A stretch of 64,000 bases of DNA, from contig NZ_CP132507.1 in the NCBI RefSeq assembly GCF_032191775.1, forward strand, positions 1,575,001 through 1,639,000, read 5' to 3'. The stretch is from Rhodoferax mekongensis (GTDB taxonomy: Bacteria; Pseudomonadota; Gammaproteobacteria; Burkholderiales; Burkholderiaceae_C). This document shows, in pieces, positions 17,394-28,040 of this stretch. The notes below the pieces were generated by a model. The model searched no databases. It had not been told where the DNA came from and saw only the letters and a program-made list of their open reading frames with translations. Positions within the stretch are counted from its first letter, which is position 1. Every line of letters starts with the position of its first letter. The position numbers and the translations under genes were made by a program.

Positions 17394-18419
17394 TCAGACT
17401 TTGTCAGTGCTCTGGCCGCTGCGCACCTGGTCTGCGTGTGGGTGTGGGGCCAGGGGCTGGGGTACGGTGCGTTCGGGGGCGTCGCGGTCCACCATCACCG
17501 TGTTGGCGAACTCATCGTTGGCGGATGTGGCTTTACGTTTCTTGAACCAGTTCAGGATGCCGCCTCCAAACGCCACTACCGCAATGACAGCCACTTTCCA
17601 GAACTTGGCCAGAAACACGGCCAGCGTGGCAAACAAGCCCAGTTTTTTGCCGACAGCGCCCACCACCAAGGCTGCAAGACCGTATTCGGCTACGCGGTCG
17701 GTGCTGGAATTGAAGTCGGCGTAGCGCTTGCCCTCGGCGAATTGCATCGCGTCCAGCAGCGTGTGGGCGGCGGGTTTGTAGGTCGGCAGCACGTTCAGGT
17801 CGGTCACCAGGTTCATGCTGAAGTAGCCTTCTCGGCCCAGGGCGAAGGTGTTGTAGTTCACGCCTTGGGGCTCGCTCTCCGCGGCACCTTTGTCGCGGGA
17901 CGACATGGCCCAGGCCAGGCGGTGGGTCTTGGCGTCATACGTGGGCTTTTGTGCCCAGCCCAGAATTTCCATCTCGGGCACGCCCATCTTTTTGCGTTCG
18001 GCATTGGCGGCCTCGGTGCCGTCTTTGTAGCTTTGCAGCAGTTCGTCCACATCCCAGTTTTTGGCATCGTCGTCTTTGACGTAGCCTGAACGCTCAAAGC
18101 GGATGGTCATGAACCAGGGCGCGTCGCCATCGGGAAACACCAGGCCCTGCAGACGTTCGTCATTGCCGGGGTTGCCCATGGCATTGAGCACTCTGGCGGC
18201 GTGGGGCTGGGGAATGTAGGTGTGGCCCGCGGGCAGTGCCAAGGTGCCTTGCACGGTGTCCTGCACCTTGAGCGAAATTTGCGCCGGGCCCGCCTGGGCA
18301 GCCGCTTTGGCTTCCGCCCAGATGCGTTCTGATTCTTCCTTGCTGATAGCTTGTGCGCCTGCCGTGGCGTGCCAGATGAACGCCAACGCGAACAATGCTT
18401 TCAAAAAACCATGTTTCAT
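17394..18419 (-). CDS. DUF2167 membrane-anchored protein
   Basis: This is a 341-residue protein with a signal peptide (MKHGFLKALFALAFIWHATAGAQA, cleavage near 23). The periplasmic domain of about 240 residues carries DUF2167 hallmarks: SLKVQDTVQGTLALPAGHTYIP, WFMTIRFERSGYVKDDDA, and WAQKPTYDAKTHRLAWAM. Two close C-terminal helices (about 255-295) anchor it in the inner membrane, ending in a Lys-rich and Pro-rich cytosolic tail. Function is unknown. The frame continues 259 codons upstream across nadC, but that part is an antisense shadow; ATG at 18419 is the start. It is divergent from nadC across 94 bp. Confidence 0.85.
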   Translation of the reverse strand: MKHGFLKALFALAFIWHATAGAQAISKEESERIWAEAKAAAQAGPAQISLKVQDTVQGTLALPAGHTYIPQPHAARVLNAMGNPGNDERLQGLVFPDGDAPWFMTIRFERSGYVKDDDAKNWDVDELLQSYKDGTEAANAERKKMGVPEMEILGWAQKPTYDAKTHRLAWAMSSRDKGAAESEPQGVNYNTFALGREGYFSMNLVTDLNVLPTYKPAAHTLLDAMQFAEGKRYADFNSSTDRVAEYGLAALVVGAVGKKLGLFATLAVFLAKFWKVAVIAVVAFGGGILNWFKKRKATSANDEFANTVMVDRDAPERTVPQPLAPHPHADQVRSGQSTDKV

Positions 18420-18513
18420 GGGGGCCTCGAGTGCGCGAGTCAAAAGAGAGTGCATTCTGGCATGCCCTGTGGCTGCAATCCGGGTGCAAGGCAGGCGGGT
18501 TATCCTCGGATGT

Positions 18514-19383
18514 ATGAGCACTTTTGACTTTTCTTCTGCCGACATTGCTGCCCTGGCGCAGGCTGATGTGGCGCGCGCTTTGTCTGAAGACGTGGGCGCT
18601 GGCGACCTGACCGCTTCGTTGATCGACCCCACCCGCCGTGCCCGTGCGCGCGTTCTGGCCCGCGAGTCGGCCGTCATTTGCGGCGAGCCGTGGGCCACCG
18701 CCGCCGTGCGGGCTCTGGACCCCTCGGCCGCCCTCATCTGGCATGTGCGCGAAGGCCAACGCTGCCAGCAAGACCAAGTGGTGGTCGAGATGGAAGGCAA
18801 CGCACAAGCCCTGCTGACCGCGGAGCGCACGGCGCTGAACTTTTTGCAGCTGCTCAGCGCAGTGGCCACCAAAACCGCCACTTTTGTGGATGCAGTTGAC
18901 GAAGTGCCCGGCAACCGTGCCGCCATCGTGGACACTCGCAAAACCATTCCCGGCTTGCGCTTGGCGCAGAAGTACGCCGTCAAGATGGGTGGCGGCACCA
19001 ACCACCGCATCGGCCTGCATGACGCCGTGCTGATCAAGGAAAACCACATCGCCGCTGCTGGTGGCGTGACCGCAGCACTGCAACGCGCCACCCAGTTTGC
19101 CGCCACCGCCAAGTTCATCGAGGTGGAAGTGGAGACGCTAGAACAACTGCGCGAAGCGCTGGATTGCGGCGCCAAGATGGTGCTGCTGGACAACATGACG
19201 CTGGCCCACCTCGTTCAGGCCGTGGCCATCAATGCCGGCCGCGCGATTCTGGAAGTGTCCGGCGGCGTGAACCTGGACACCGTGCGGGCGATTGCCTCCA
19301 CCGGCGTGGACCGCATCTCCATCGGCGCGCTCACCAAAGATGTCAAGGCGACCGACTTTTCCATGCGATTTGAGGACCTGTGA
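18514..19383 (+). CDS. nadC: Quinolinate phosphoribosyltransferase (decarboxylating)
   Basis: This 289-residue enzyme converts quinolinate and PRPP to nicotinate mononucleotide in de novo NAD synthesis. Typical motifs are [66 protein letters not shown] and [28 protein letters not shown] completes the barrel. The frame reaches 98 codons further upstream, but [19 protein letters not shown] at 18514 fits the family. Its TGA overlaps the nadA ATG (TGATG). Confidence 0.97.
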   Translation: MSTFDFSSADIAALAQADVARALSEDVGAGDLTASLIDPTRRARARVLARESAVICGEPWATAAVRALDPSAALIWHVREGQRCQQDQVVVEMEGNAQALLTAERTALNFLQLLSAVATKTATFVDAVDEVPGNRAAIVDTRKTIPGLRLAQKYAVKMGGGTNHRIGLHDAVLIKENHIAAAGGVTAALQRATQFAATAKFIEVEVETLEQLREALDCGAKMVLLDNMTLAHLVQAVAINAGRAILEVSGGVNLDTVRAIASTGVDRISIGALTKDVKATDFSMRFEDL

Positions 19384-20486
19384 TGAGCGCCAGTGATGTG
19401 ATCGACGTGGAGTACGAGCAGCCAGCCTGCTCTACCAAGCATGCCTGGGCCCGCGTGCCCGTGGAACCCACCCCGGATGAACGCAGCGCGCTCAAAGACA
19501 AGATCAAGCGCCTGCTCAAAGAAAAGAATGCGGTCATGGTCTCGCACTATTACGTGCACCCCGACCTGCAGGATCTGGCCGAAGATACCGGCGGCCTGGT
19601 GAGCGATTCGCTGGAGATGGCCCGCTTCGGCCGCGACCACAGCGCGCAAACGCTGGTGGTGTCAGGCGTGAAGTTCATGGGCGAGACCAGCAAAATTTTG
19701 TCGCCGCACAAGACCGTGCTGATGCCAGACCTGGATGCCACCTGCTCGCTGGACCTAGGCTGCCCTATCAGTGAATTCAACGCCTTTTGCGACGCCCACC
19801 CCGACCGCACTGTGGTGGTCTACGCTAACACCAGCGCGGCCGTGAAGGCGCGTGCCGACTGGTTGGTGACCAGCAGCTGTGCGCTGGATATCGTGAAAGC
19901 GCTCAAAGACAAGGGCCAGAAGATTCTGTGGGCGCCCGACAAGCACCTGGGTGGTTACATCCAGCGCGAGACCGGCGCTGATATGGTGTTCTGGGAAGGC
20001 GCTTGCATCGTGCATGACGAGTTCAAGGCCTTTGAGCTGGAAGCGCTGATCAAGGAGCACCCCCAAGCCAAGGTGCTGGTGCACCCCGAGTCGCCGAAAG
20101 AGGTGGTGGCCCTGGCGCATGCCGTGGGTTCCACGAGCGCCATCCTCAAGGCCGCGCAGACCCTGGACGCTGAAACCTTCATCGTGGCCACCGACAACGG
20201 CATGCTGCACAAGCTGCGCACGCTCAACCCCGGCAAGACCTTCATCGAAGCCCCCACAGCGGGCAACAGCGCCACCTGCAAAAGCTGCGCCCACTGCCCC
20301 TGGATGGCCATGAACGGCTTGGCCGGTGTGGCGCGGGTGCTGGAACACGGACTGAATGAAGTCCATGTGGAAGCCCGCTACCTCGACCGCGCGCGCCTGC
20401 CGATTGACCGGATGCTGGCGTTTACCGCTGCGCTGAAAAATGGGCAGCCGGTGGGCGGATTGATCCCGAATATCGGGGCGGCCTGA
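19383..20486 (+). CDS. nadA: Quinolinate synthase
   Basis: This 367-residue 4Fe-4S enzyme condenses iminoaspartate (from NadB) with dihydroxyacetone phosphate. The three cluster cysteines lie in [24 protein letters not shown] and [30 protein letters not shown] and [13 protein letters not shown] line the active site. The start is ATG at 19383, overlapping the nadC stop by one base; the GTG three bases earlier is less likely. nadB is 20 kb away in this window, on the other strand. Confidence 0.97.
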   Translation: MSASDVIDVEYEQPACSTKHAWARVPVEPTPDERSALKDKIKRLLKEKNAVMVSHYYVHPDLQDLAEDTGGLVSDSLEMARFGRDHSAQTLVVSGVKFMGETSKILSPHKTVLMPDLDATCSLDLGCPISEFNAFCDAHPDRTVVVYANTSAAVKARADWLVTSSCALDIVKALKDKGQKILWAPDKHLGGYIQRETGADMVFWEGACIVHDEFKAFELEALIKEHPQAKVLVHPESPKEVVALAHAVGSTSAILKAAQTLDAETFIVATDNGMLHKLRTLNPGKTFIEAPTAGNSATCKSCAHCPWMAMNGLAGVARVLEHGLNEVHVEARYLDRARLPIDRMLAFTAALKNGQPVGGLIPNIGAA

Positions 20487-20493
20487 GGTCATT

Positions 20494-20892
20494 GTGGCGT
20501 GGGAAGCGGGAAAGCAGCTGCGTCTATGGGCGCAGGGGGTGAAGCGGGATGGAGTCACCCTGTGGTTTGCCGCAAAATGTCCGGGGACACCTTGGTACGC
20601 CAAAGCACTGGGCGCCTTCGTAGTGGCATATGCACTGAGTCCTATCGATTTGATTCCGGATTTCATTCCGGTTCTCGGCTATCTTGATGATGTTCTGTTA
20701 CTGCCGGTACTGATCTGGCTGACGGTCAAGTTATTGCCAGAGGAAGTTTTGAACGACTGTCGTCAGCAAGCTGATGCATGGATGCAAAAACAAGGCTCCA
20801 AACCTCGCAGCACGGCCGGGCTGGTCTTGGTTGTCGCCGTTTGGATGGCGGCGGCTGCGCTGGTTTATGGAGCATTGCGAGGTGTTTTCTAG
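20494..20892 (+). CDS. DUF1232 (YkvA-type) membrane protein
   Basis: This is a 132-residue protein with GTG start at 20494, 7 bp after the nadA stop, preceded by GAGG. The central DUF1232 motif ALSPIDLIPDFIPVLGYLDD is complete and hydrophobic. A second hydrophobic segment at about 107-128 (LVLVVAVWMAAAALVYGAL) is a membrane helix. The family has no firm function. Close spacing suggests read-through from nadCA, without evidence of a role in NAD synthesis. Confidence 0.82.
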   Translation: MAWEAGKQLRLWAQGVKRDGVTLWFAAKCPGTPWYAKALGAFVVAYALSPIDLIPDFIPVLGYLDDVLLLPVLIWLTVKLLPEEVLNDCRQQADAWMQKQGSKPRSTAGLVLVVAVWMAAAALVYGALRGVF

Positions 20893-21032
20893 GCGTGCTC
20901 TGGTAGTCCTCTTTGCCGACGGGATAACGCCGACGTCTTGCACATACTGTCCACTCAACTCGTAAGGCTAGCTTCCCAATTGCGGTTGTTACCGCCTATC
21001 ATGCCTCTTTTTCGGCGTTCCAAAAGGCGGGC

Positions 21033-23663
21033 ATGGTCACGCATCAGAGTTCAATCAGCGGGTTAAGCGGTTGGCAATTCTCCCGGGAATTCGGGTTGCG
21101 TATGCTGGTACTCGCGGTTTGCTATTTCCTGGCGGGCCGAGTGGGTCTGGAGCTCGCGACATTCGGTACTCTCGTCACGCTGGTGTGGATGCCTACGGGC
21201 ATCGCCGTCGCTGCACTTTTCCGATGGGGATGGCAGTACTGGCCTGCCATCTGGCTGGGCGCTCTGGCCGTCAATTTTTCGGTGAGTGCGAGTCTGGGCC
21301 TCAGCTTGGGTGTATCCATCGGCAACACCCTGGCCCCGTTGATCGCGGCAAAGGCACTTCAACGATGGCGATTCAATCCTGACATCGGTAGCGCGCGTGA
21401 CGTACTGGTTTTTGTGGGTGTCGCATCCCTTTTGAGCATGACAGTAAGCGCGTCTGGCGGAGCAATGACCTTGCTTGTCGGTCAGAGCATTGCAGCCACC
21501 CAAGTCGGATATGCCTGGTTCACTTGGTGGCTGGGCGATGCTGTGGGAGTCGTATTGGCGGGTATGGCACTCGTGACATACCGCCACGAGCACTACAAAC
21601 GACTCATCAGGGGCTCAAAACGCAAGGTCTTGTTGGTGTCTGTTCTGTGGGTTGCGTTCATCGGCATCGCCTGGATGACTGTGCCTAACCACCCCGTTGG
21701 CCAGATTTTGTCGCTGACCTTTCCAGTGGGGGTGTTGGTATGGATCGCATTTCAGCTCGGACCGTCGCCAGCGGCCTCTGCTGTGCTGGGGCTTTCCATA
21801 CTCGGCTCATGGGCTTTGGTGAATGGGTGGGGGCCTTTCGCCGATCCCCAGCTGTATCTGGCTATTACCAAGTTCTGGGCATACATGAACACCGTGGCCA
21901 TTCTGGTGTTGCTGGTATCCGCCTTGAATGCCGAGCGGGGACATGTGTACCAAAGCCTTGCGCGCAGCGAGGCGCGGTTCCGGAGCCTGACCCAACTGTC
22001 CGCAGATTGGTATTGGGAACAGGATGCCGAGTTCAAGTTCGTGCGGATCATTGATGAATCCCGGAATTCCTATCCCTTGGCCAAAGACGAACTCATAGGG
22101 CACACGCGATGGGACATACCCGCTGTGAACCTGGATGAAGCCTCTTGGAGCGCGCACAAGGCCACTCTTGCCGCCCATTTGCCTTTTTATGATTTTGAGA
22201 TTGCTCGAAAAGACAGGTCGAATGAAGTGCGTTGGTCCAGCATCAGTGGAATCCCGATCCGCGATCCTGATGGCACGTTCACGGGCTACTATGGCATCGG
22301 CAAAGACATTACCCAGAAAAAACGCGCGCAGGATGCCGTGAGCCGGCTGGCCCACTTCGACAAATTGACAGGCCTGCCCAACCGGCTCCTTTTCATGGAT
22401 CGCTTGCAGATTGAAGTGCAGCGCGGCAAACGAACGGGGCATCAGGTGGGTGTTCTGCTTCTGGACATCGATCACTTCAAGGAGGTGAATGACACGTTGG
22501 GTCATGACGAAGGTGACTTGCTCCTGCAGCAGGCTGCTTTGCGGGTCAGTGGCTGCCTGCGGGAGACTGATGTTGCAGCGAGGCTGGGCGGCGATGAGTT
22601 CGCAGTGATTGTGACCGCGATTGAGGATGTACCTGACGTTGAGCGGATCGCAGAGAAGATTTTGGATACATTCACGGCCCCCTTTCAACTCAACGCTGGC
22701 AAAGGCTATGTCTCCGCCAGTATTGGCATCGCCCTGTACCCCAGTGATGAAACGCAGATTGATGATTTGCTCAAGGCGGCGGATCAAGCGATGTACGCAG
22801 CCAAATCGGCGGGACGAAACCGCTTTAACTTTTTTACCCGTGAGCTTCAACTCCAAGCGCAAAACCGGCAATGGCTGACCAGTGCGTTGTATGAGGCTTT
22901 GCGGACCGAGCAGTTTTCAGTCGTCTACCAACCCATTGTGGAGCTGGCTACCAGCACGTGCCACAAAGCAGAAGCCTTGGTACGCTGGCACCACCCGAGC
23001 CGGGGCAACATCAGCCCTGCGGAGTTCATTGGCGTTGCGGAATCCTGTGGCCTCATCGTGCCGCTGGGGCAATGGGTCTTTAGCCAAGCGGCGCTGGAGG
23101 TTCAACGTATCCGTGGGGCGTTGGATAGGCGTTTCCAAATCAGCGTCAACAAATCGCCCGTTCAGTTCAATGATGTGGACAAGACCCACATCCCTTGGTC
23201 ACAACACCTGGAGCATCTCGGCTTACCCTGTGACAGCATCATTGCCGAGATTACTGAAGGGCTGCTGCTCGAGGACAAGCCAATCGTGGCTACACGGCTC
23301 AAAGAGTTTCAGCAAACAGGTGTTCAAGTTGCTCTGGACGACTTTGGAACCGGCTTTTCGTCGCTGGCTTATCTTCAAAAATACGATATCGATTACCTCA
23401 AGATCGACCAAGTATTCATTCGCAACCTCTCTCCGGGATCCAAGGAACTGGCACTCTGCGAGGCCATTGTGGTGATGGCCCACAAACTCAACCTCAAGGT
23501 GATCGCTGAAGGTGTGGAGACCCAAGAACAACGGGACCTTTTGTTTTCGGCCGGGTGCGACTTCGCCCAAGGCTACTTTTTTGCCAGGCCCATGTCCGGC
23601 GAAGCGCTGCACAGCTATTTGGCGACACAACCCGCAATGCAACCGCCTCCGGTGCTCATCTAA
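21033..23663 (+). CDS. MASE1-PAS-GGDEF-EAL signalling protein
   Basis: This 876-residue membrane protein of cyclic di-GMP metabolism begins with a MASE1 sensor of about eight helices (residues 20-305, with PTGIAVAALFRWGWQYWPAIWLGA). A PAS domain follows (about 318-430, with the C-terminal PAC motif GYYGIGKDIT). The GGDEF domain (about 435-600) has LGGDEFAVIV intact, and the EAL domain (about 615-870) has AEALVRW, DDFGTGFSSLAYL and LKIDQVFI intact. Both catalytic sites look usable, so the net direction cannot be predicted. ATG at 21033 follows AGGCGGG. It stands alone between nadA/DUF1232 and a chemoreceptor gene. Confidence 0.93.
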   Translation: MVTHQSSISGLSGWQFSREFGLRMLVLAVCYFLAGRVGLELATFGTLVTLVWMPTGIAVAALFRWGWQYWPAIWLGALAVNFSVSASLGLSLGVSIGNTLAPLIAAKALQRWRFNPDIGSARDVLVFVGVASLLSMTVSASGGAMTLLVGQSIAATQVGYAWFTWWLGDAVGVVLAGMALVTYRHEHYKRLIRGSKRKVLLVSVLWVAFIGIAWMTVPNHPVGQILSLTFPVGVLVWIAFQLGPSPAASAVLGLSILGSWALVNGWGPFADPQLYLAITKFWAYMNTVAILVLLVSALNAERGHVYQSLARSEARFRSLTQLSADWYWEQDAEFKFVRIIDESRNSYPLAKDELIGHTRWDIPAVNLDEASWSAHKATLAAHLPFYDFEIARKDRSNEVRWSSISGIPIRDPDGTFTGYYGIGKDITQKKRAQDAVSRLAHFDKLTGLPNRLLFMDRLQIEVQRGKRTGHQVGVLLLDIDHFKEVNDTLGHDEGDLLLQQAALRVSGCLRETDVAARLGGDEFAVIVTAIEDVPDVERIAEKILDTFTAPFQLNAGKGYVSASIGIALYPSDETQIDDLLKAADQAMYAAKSAGRNRFNFFTRELQLQAQNRQWLTSALYEALRTEQFSVVYQPIVELATSTCHKAEALVRWHHPSRGNISPAEFIGVAESCGLIVPLGQWVFSQAALEVQRIRGALDRRFQISVNKSPVQFNDVDKTHIPWSQHLEHLGLPCDSIIAEITEGLLLEDKPIVATRLKEFQQTGVQVALDDFGTGFSSLAYLQKYDIDYLKIDQVFIRNLSPGSKELALCEAIVVMAHKLNLKVIAEGVETQEQRDLLFSAGCDFAQGYFFARPMSGEALHSYLATQPAMQPPPVLI

Positions 23664-23788
23664 GCCTGATTCGATTTCAGCATTTCGCGCATTACCAATG
23701 GGTGAAGCGTCATACAACCTTCACAAACTAGTCATTCAATAGGGTTTACCCGCCCCGATCTGGGGTGCTTCCACCCTTGAGGTTTGCC

Positions 23789-25372
23789 ATGCGCGTATCC
23801 ACCCGGCTGTTTGTGTTGGTTGCCAGTCTGGCGGCCTTGTTACTGGTGATAGGCGGCTTTGGTGTTTATGGGGCGCGGCAGTCCAACGACGCGTTGCGCA
23901 TGGTGTACCAGGAGCGCACGGTGCCCGCAGTGGCACTGGGGCAGATTGATGCGCTGACCTTCAGCAGCCGCATGCATGTGGCACAGGCCTTGGCCAACCC
24001 CTTGCCCGATGTGATTGCGTTCAGCGTCAAAGAAATTGCCGCCAACCAAAAACAAATTGCCGGTACCTGGGCCCAGTACCGCGAGCACCCGCTCGATGGA
24101 GAGGCTGAGGCTTTGGCCGCTGATTGGGAAAAAGCATTCAAAGCGTATGACGATCAAGGCCTCAAGCCCGCCCTGACCGCCTTGCTGGAGAACGACATCA
24201 CCACCGCGCAGGCCGCCATGGTGGAGAAAATGACGCCCTTGTCTGCGCCCGTGAACCGCAGTATTCAGGCGCTGCAACAAATCCAGATTGAAGGCGCCAG
24301 GACGGAGTTTGAAGCCGCTGGCACCCGCTATCGTGCGCTGTGGTGGGGCAGTGTGGGTCTGATCGGTTTCGGGCTGCTCTGCGCCATCACGTTCGGATGG
24401 AGCACCGTGCGCAGCATCACCGCACAACTGGGCTGCGAGCCGGCGCAAGCCAACGAGGTTGCGCAGCGCTTGAGCGCAGGCGATTTCAGCGCGGATTTGC
24501 GCACCGCGGCGGCCCCCCACAGCCTGATGGCACAACTCGGAGAGATGCAACACAGCCTGAGCGAGGTGGTGGCGCGTGTGCGCCAGTCGTCCGAAGCGGT
24601 GTCGGGTGCGAGTGTCGAAATCGCCTCCGGCAACCACGACCTCTCCAGTCGCACCGAGCAGCAAGCGGGGGCCATTCAGCAAACGGCCGCTTCCATGGAG
24701 GCGCTGGGCGATACCGTACGGGTGAATGCCCAACGCGCTGCGCGTGCAGATGAGTTGGCGCGCACTGCGTCCAACGCAGCCACCCAAGGCGGCGAAGTGG
24801 TCGCCAATGTGGTGAGCACCATGCAGGAAATCAACGACAGCTCGCGCCGCATTGTGGACATCATCAGTGTGATCGACGGGATTGCGTTCCAGACCAACAT
24901 CCTGGCGCTGAACGCCGCGGTGGAGGCAGCGCGTGCCGGTGAACAAGGGCGGGGCTTTGCAGTCGTGGCCTCTGAGGTCCGTTCGTTGGCCGGTCGCTCT
25001 GCGGCTGCGGCCAAAGAAGTCAAAAGCCTGATCGACGCGAGCCTGGAGCGGGTGGAGCGTGGCAACGCGCTCGTGGCCAAGGCAGGGCAATCGATGTCGC
25101 AGGTGGTGGGCTCTATCCGCCATGTGACCGACATCATGGGCGAGATCAGCGCAGCCAGTACGGAGCAAAGCACCGGCGTGCAACAGGTGGGGCAAGCGAT
25201 TGCGCTTATCGACCAGACTACGCAGCAAAACGCCGCCATGGTGGAAGAAATAGCCGCTGCGGCCAGCGGCCTGCGGCATGAGGCGCAGCAGTTGGTGGAG
25301 TCGGTGGCCTTCTTCAAACTGAGCAAGCAGCACCCCACACTGCAGGCACCTACAGTGCTCGCACTGCGCTGA
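23789..25372 (+). CDS. Methyl-accepting chemotaxis protein, four-helix-bundle sensor
   Basis: This 527-residue receptor has a first membrane helix (about 8-28), a periplasmic Tar-like four-helix sensor (about 30-185) and a second helix (about 190-210, [20 protein letters not shown]). A HAMP region and a cytoplasmic signalling hairpin follow; the tip [20 protein letters not shown] and [15 protein letters not shown] are the strict MCP signature. There is no C-terminal NWETF pentapeptide. ATG at 23789 follows TTGAGG; the eight codons upstream are not needed. Its last 23 bases overlap the 3' end of chrA on the other strand. The ligand is not predictable. Confidence 0.93.
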   Translation: MRVSTRLFVLVASLAALLLVIGGFGVYGARQSNDALRMVYQERTVPAVALGQIDALTFSSRMHVAQALANPLPDVIAFSVKEIAANQKQIAGTWAQYREHPLDGEAEALAADWEKAFKAYDDQGLKPALTALLENDITTAQAAMVEKMTPLSAPVNRSIQALQQIQIEGARTEFEAAGTRYRALWWGSVGLIGFGLLCAITFGWSTVRSITAQLGCEPAQANEVAQRLSAGDFSADLRTAAAPHSLMAQLGEMQHSLSEVVARVRQSSEAVSGASVEIASGNHDLSSRTEQQAGAIQQTAASMEALGDTVRVNAQRAARADELARTASNAATQGGEVVANVVSTMQEINDSSRRIVDIISVIDGIAFQTNILALNAAVEAARAGEQGRGFAVVASEVRSLAGRSAAAAKEVKSLIDASLERVERGNALVAKAGQSMSQVVGSIRHVTDIMGEISAASTEQSTGVQQVGQAIALIDQTTQQNAAMVEEIAAAASGLRHEAQQLVESVAFFKLSKQHPTLQAPTVLALR

Positions 25373-26708
25373 GCGCCAGCCCCAAAAGGGCGCACGCAGC
25401 AATCACCTGCATCACGCTGCGCTTGTACTTGAAAAGCGCCACGCCCGCCGCAATGGCAATCGCGGCAGACACCGCGTCAAACCGGCCGGCAAAGCCCTGC
25501 GGCCACAGCAGGTGGTAGCCGAAGAACAGCGCCAGATTCAGGATCACACCCACTACGGCAGCGGTAATGGCAGTGAGCGGCGCGGTGAATTTGAGCTTGT
25601 TGTGGGTGGTCTCCACCAGCGGGCCGCCAGCCAGAATGAACACAAACGAGGGCAAAAAGGTGAACCAGGTCACCAGCGTGGCCGCCACGGCGCCGGCCAG
25701 AAACAGCTGGTCCGGCCCGAACACCGCTTTCACATAGCCCCCCACAAAACCCACAAAGGCCACCACCATGATCAGCGGGCCCGGCGTGGTTTCGCCCAAG
25801 GCCAATCCGTCCATCATCTGGGTGGGGGTGAGCCAGCCGTAGTGGCCCACCGCGCCCTGAAACACATAGGGCAGCACCGCATAGGCCCCGCCGAAGGTGA
25901 GCAGCGCGGCCTTGGTAAAGAACCAGCCCATCTGGGTCAGTGTGTGGTCCCAGCCGAACTGCAGGCTCAGCCAGCCCATGGGCAGTGCCCACAGCGCGGC
26001 ACCACTTGCTACCACCACGCCGAGCCGGCTCCAACGAAAGAGCGCGTGCGCCGGTGTGGGGGTGTCGTCATCAATGAGCGCCGGGCCCTGGCTGGCCTTG
26101 CCAGCGCCGTGCCCGCCGCCCAGCTGAAACAGTTGCGGCGCCCAGCGCCCGCCCGCCCAGCCGATGGCAGCCGCAGACAGCACGATGAGCGGGAAGGGCA
26201 GCTGCAAGGCAAAGATGGCCACAAACGATGCCGCTGCAATCGCCCAGAGCGCGCCATTCTTGAGGGCGCGCGAGCCGATGCGGTGAGCGGCCTGCACCAC
26301 GATGGCCGTCACCGCCGGCTTGATGCCGTAGAAGATGCCCGCCACCCAGGCCACATCGCCATACGCGATGTACACCCATGACAGGCCCACCAGCATGAAC
26401 AGCGAGGGCAGCACAAACAAGCCACCTGCCACCACGCCGCCCCAAGTGCGGTGCATAAGCCAGCCTATGTAGGTGGCCAGCTGCTGCGCCTCCGGGCCGG
26501 GCAGCACCATGCAGTAGTTCAGGGCGTGCAAAAAGCGCTTCTCGGAAATCCACCGCCTGCGCTCCACCAGCTCCTGGTGCATCATGGCAATCTGGCCAGC
26601 GGGCCCGCCAAAGCTCACCCAACCCAGCTTCCACCAGAACAGCAATGCCTGCCAGAAAGAAACCGCTTGCGGGGCGTCGGGGCTGTGGGGAGTTGGGGTG
26701 CTTGGCAT
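25350..26708 (-). CDS. chrA: Chromate efflux transporter, two-domain ChrA
   Basis: This 452-residue inner-membrane transporter of the CHR family exports chromate by proton exchange. Both halves are present. The N-terminal half has [20 protein letters not shown] and [20 protein letters not shown]. The C-terminal half has [21 protein letters not shown] and [18 protein letters not shown]. This is the long-chain bidomain type. A Gly/His-rich loop with an acidic Asp-Asp stretch (about 195-225) separates the halves. No chrB regulator is nearby, so expression may be constitutive. Confidence 0.93.
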   Translation of the reverse strand: MPSTPTPHSPDAPQAVSFWQALLFWWKLGWVSFGGPAGQIAMMHQELVERRRWISEKRFLHALNYCMVLPGPEAQQLATYIGWLMHRTWGGVVAGGLFVLPSLFMLVGLSWVYIAYGDVAWVAGIFYGIKPAVTAIVVQAAHRIGSRALKNGALWAIAAASFVAIFALQLPFPLIVLSAAAIGWAGGRWAPQLFQLGGGHGAGKASQGPALIDDDTPTPAHALFRWSRLGVVVASGAALWALPMGWLSLQFGWDHTLTQMGWFFTKAALLTFGGAYAVLPYVFQGAVGHYGWLTPTQMMDGLALGETTPGPLIMVVAFVGFVGGYVKAVFGPDQLFLAGAVAATLVTWFTFLPSFVFILAGGPLVETTHNKLKFTAPLTAITAAVVGVILNLALFFGYHLLWPQGFAGRFDAVSAAIAIAAGVALFKYKRSVMQVIAACALLGLALSAVRAL

Positions 26709-26769
26709 AAGGTTTGCGGTGCAGGCCCAGGGAAGGCCAAGGTCAAAAGTTTAAGGCTTTTAGGCCTAT

Positions 26770-26810
26770 GGCGCCCGTAGAATGTTCGCGAGCAGCTATC
26801 AAAAACAGAG
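26770..26810 (+). repeat. Dispersed palindromic repeat, copy 3 (upstream of gst)
   Basis: GGCGCCCGTAGAATGTTCGC then GAGCAGCTATCAAAAACAGAGC. It ends 18 bp before the glutathione-transferase ATG, in the 120-bp gap shared with divergent chrA. The ATAGC end is altered to AGAGC. Confidence 0.75.
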
Positions 26811-26828
26811 CAAATTTGGAATGTTCTT

Positions 26829-27527
26829 ATGACGGATTTATCTACCTTCCCCATCACCGCCAAATGGCCCGCCCAACACCCCGACCGCCTGCAGCTGTAC
26901 TCGCTGCCCACGCCCAACGGCGTGAAGGTGAGCATTGCGCTCGAAGAGCTGGGCCTGCCCTACGAGGCACACAAGGTCAGCTTTCAGACCAACGACCAGA
27001 CCACGCCGGAGTTCTTGTCCCTCAACCCCAACAACAAAATCCCCGCCATCCTGGACCCGCAAGGCCCCGGTGGCCAGCCGCTGGCGCTGTTTGAGTCCGG
27101 CGCCATCCTGATCTATCTGGCCGACAAAACCGGCAAGCTGCTACCTGCCGACCCTGCGCAGCGCTACCAGGCCATTCAGTGGCTCATGTGGCAGATGGGC
27201 GGCCTGGGGCCCATGTTCGGGCAGCTGGGTTTCTTCCACAAATTCGCCGGCAAAGACTATGAAGACAAGCGCCCGCGCGACCGCTATGTTGCCGAGAGCA
27301 AGCGCCTGCTGGGCGTGCTGAACCAGCACCTCAAGGGCCGCACCTGGTTGATGGGGGACGACTACACCGTGGCCGACATTGCGATCTTCCCGTGGGTGCG
27401 CAACCTGGTGGGGTTCTACGAAGCGGGCGATCTGGTGGGCTTTGCCGATTTCCCTGAAGTGGCCCGCGTACTGGCTGCGTTTGTGGCACGCCCTGCCGTG
27501 GTGCGGGGCTTGGCGGTTCCGGCATGA
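26829..27527 (+). CDS. Glutathione S-transferase, YfcG/YghU-like
   Basis: This 232-residue cytosolic protein has an N-terminal thioredoxin-fold domain (about 18-100) with LYSLPTPNGVKVSIALEELG. The Thr/Asn region replaces a catalytic Ser or Tyr, as in YfcG-like GSTs. NPNNKIPAILD holds the cis-proline, and LFESGAILIYLADKTG binds glutathione. The helical C-terminal domain (about 105-220) has QMGGLGPMFGQLGFFHKFA, typical of the Nu/Ure2-like group. Such proteins act as disulfide-bond reductases or peroxidases. Its TGA overlaps the receiver gene (ATGA). Confidence 0.88.
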   Translation: MTDLSTFPITAKWPAQHPDRLQLYSLPTPNGVKVSIALEELGLPYEAHKVSFQTNDQTTPEFLSLNPNNKIPAILDPQGPGGQPLALFESGAILIYLADKTGKLLPADPAQRYQAIQWLMWQMGGLGPMFGQLGFFHKFAGKDYEDKRPRDRYVAESKRLLGVLNQHLKGRTWLMGDDYTVADIAIFPWVRNLVGFYEAGDLVGFADFPEVARVLAAFVARPAVVRGLAVPA

Positions 27528-27910
27528 GTGCGCAGGCGCCGCACATCCTGGTGGTGGATGACAACCCCATTAACCGCATGATGGCCGCCCGCCTGCTCAA
27601 GGAGGCCGGTTACACCGGCATGCTGGTGGACGACGGCCTCAAGGCGCTGGCCGCCCTGCAGGCCCACCAGTTTGACGGGGTGCTGCTGGACGAGAGCATG
27701 CCCAACCTGGACGGTACCGGTGTGCTCAAGGAAGTGGCCAAGTGGCGAGCCACCGGCAAACTGGTACCCCCCATCATGATGGTCACTGGCAACGATTTAC
27801 CGTCAGATGTGGCCCGTTTCCGCGAACTTGGCGCCAAAGGGCTGATTCCCAAGCCACTTACCCGGGAAAATTTGCAACGCGGGCTCTCTTTGATAAGGCA
27901 AATACCATAG
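27524..27910 (+). CDS. Stand-alone response regulator receiver
   Basis: This 128-residue protein is a single REC domain with no output domain. The acidic pair is Asp12-Asp13, the phospho-acceptor is Asp56 (GVLLDESMPN), the switch threonine is Thr88 (MVTGND) and the lysine is Lys110 (LIPKPLT). All are intact, so it should be phosphorylated. DDNPINRMMAARLLKEAGY is closest in style to receivers paired with hybrid kinases rather than to motor-binding CheY. It is coupled to gst by ATGA overlap and lies 130 bp upstream of a chemoreceptor gene and a hybrid kinase gene. It may carry phosphate between them (inference). Confidence 0.9.
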   Translation: MSAQAPHILVVDDNPINRMMAARLLKEAGYTGMLVDDGLKALAALQAHQFDGVLLDESMPNLDGTGVLKEVAKWRATGKLVPPIMMVTGNDLPSDVARFRELGAKGLIPKPLTRENLQRGLSLIRQIP

Positions 27911-28040
27911 GGGCAAACCCCGTCAGTTTTGAGTCACATATTTCACCTAAAGTGATTTAATCCACGTAAGCTTGTGTACGGTTGAGTGTTAGTTGTCACA
28001 GTTTTTGCTTAGATTGAGTCATCGTTTGGAGCCGTGATCA

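Noticed and set aside
23640-23788. Flagellar sigma28-type promoter before the first chemoreceptor
   Set aside because: CCCCGATCT slightly resembles the -10 box, but no TAAA -35 element lies at the right spacing. The same search before 28041 also failed.
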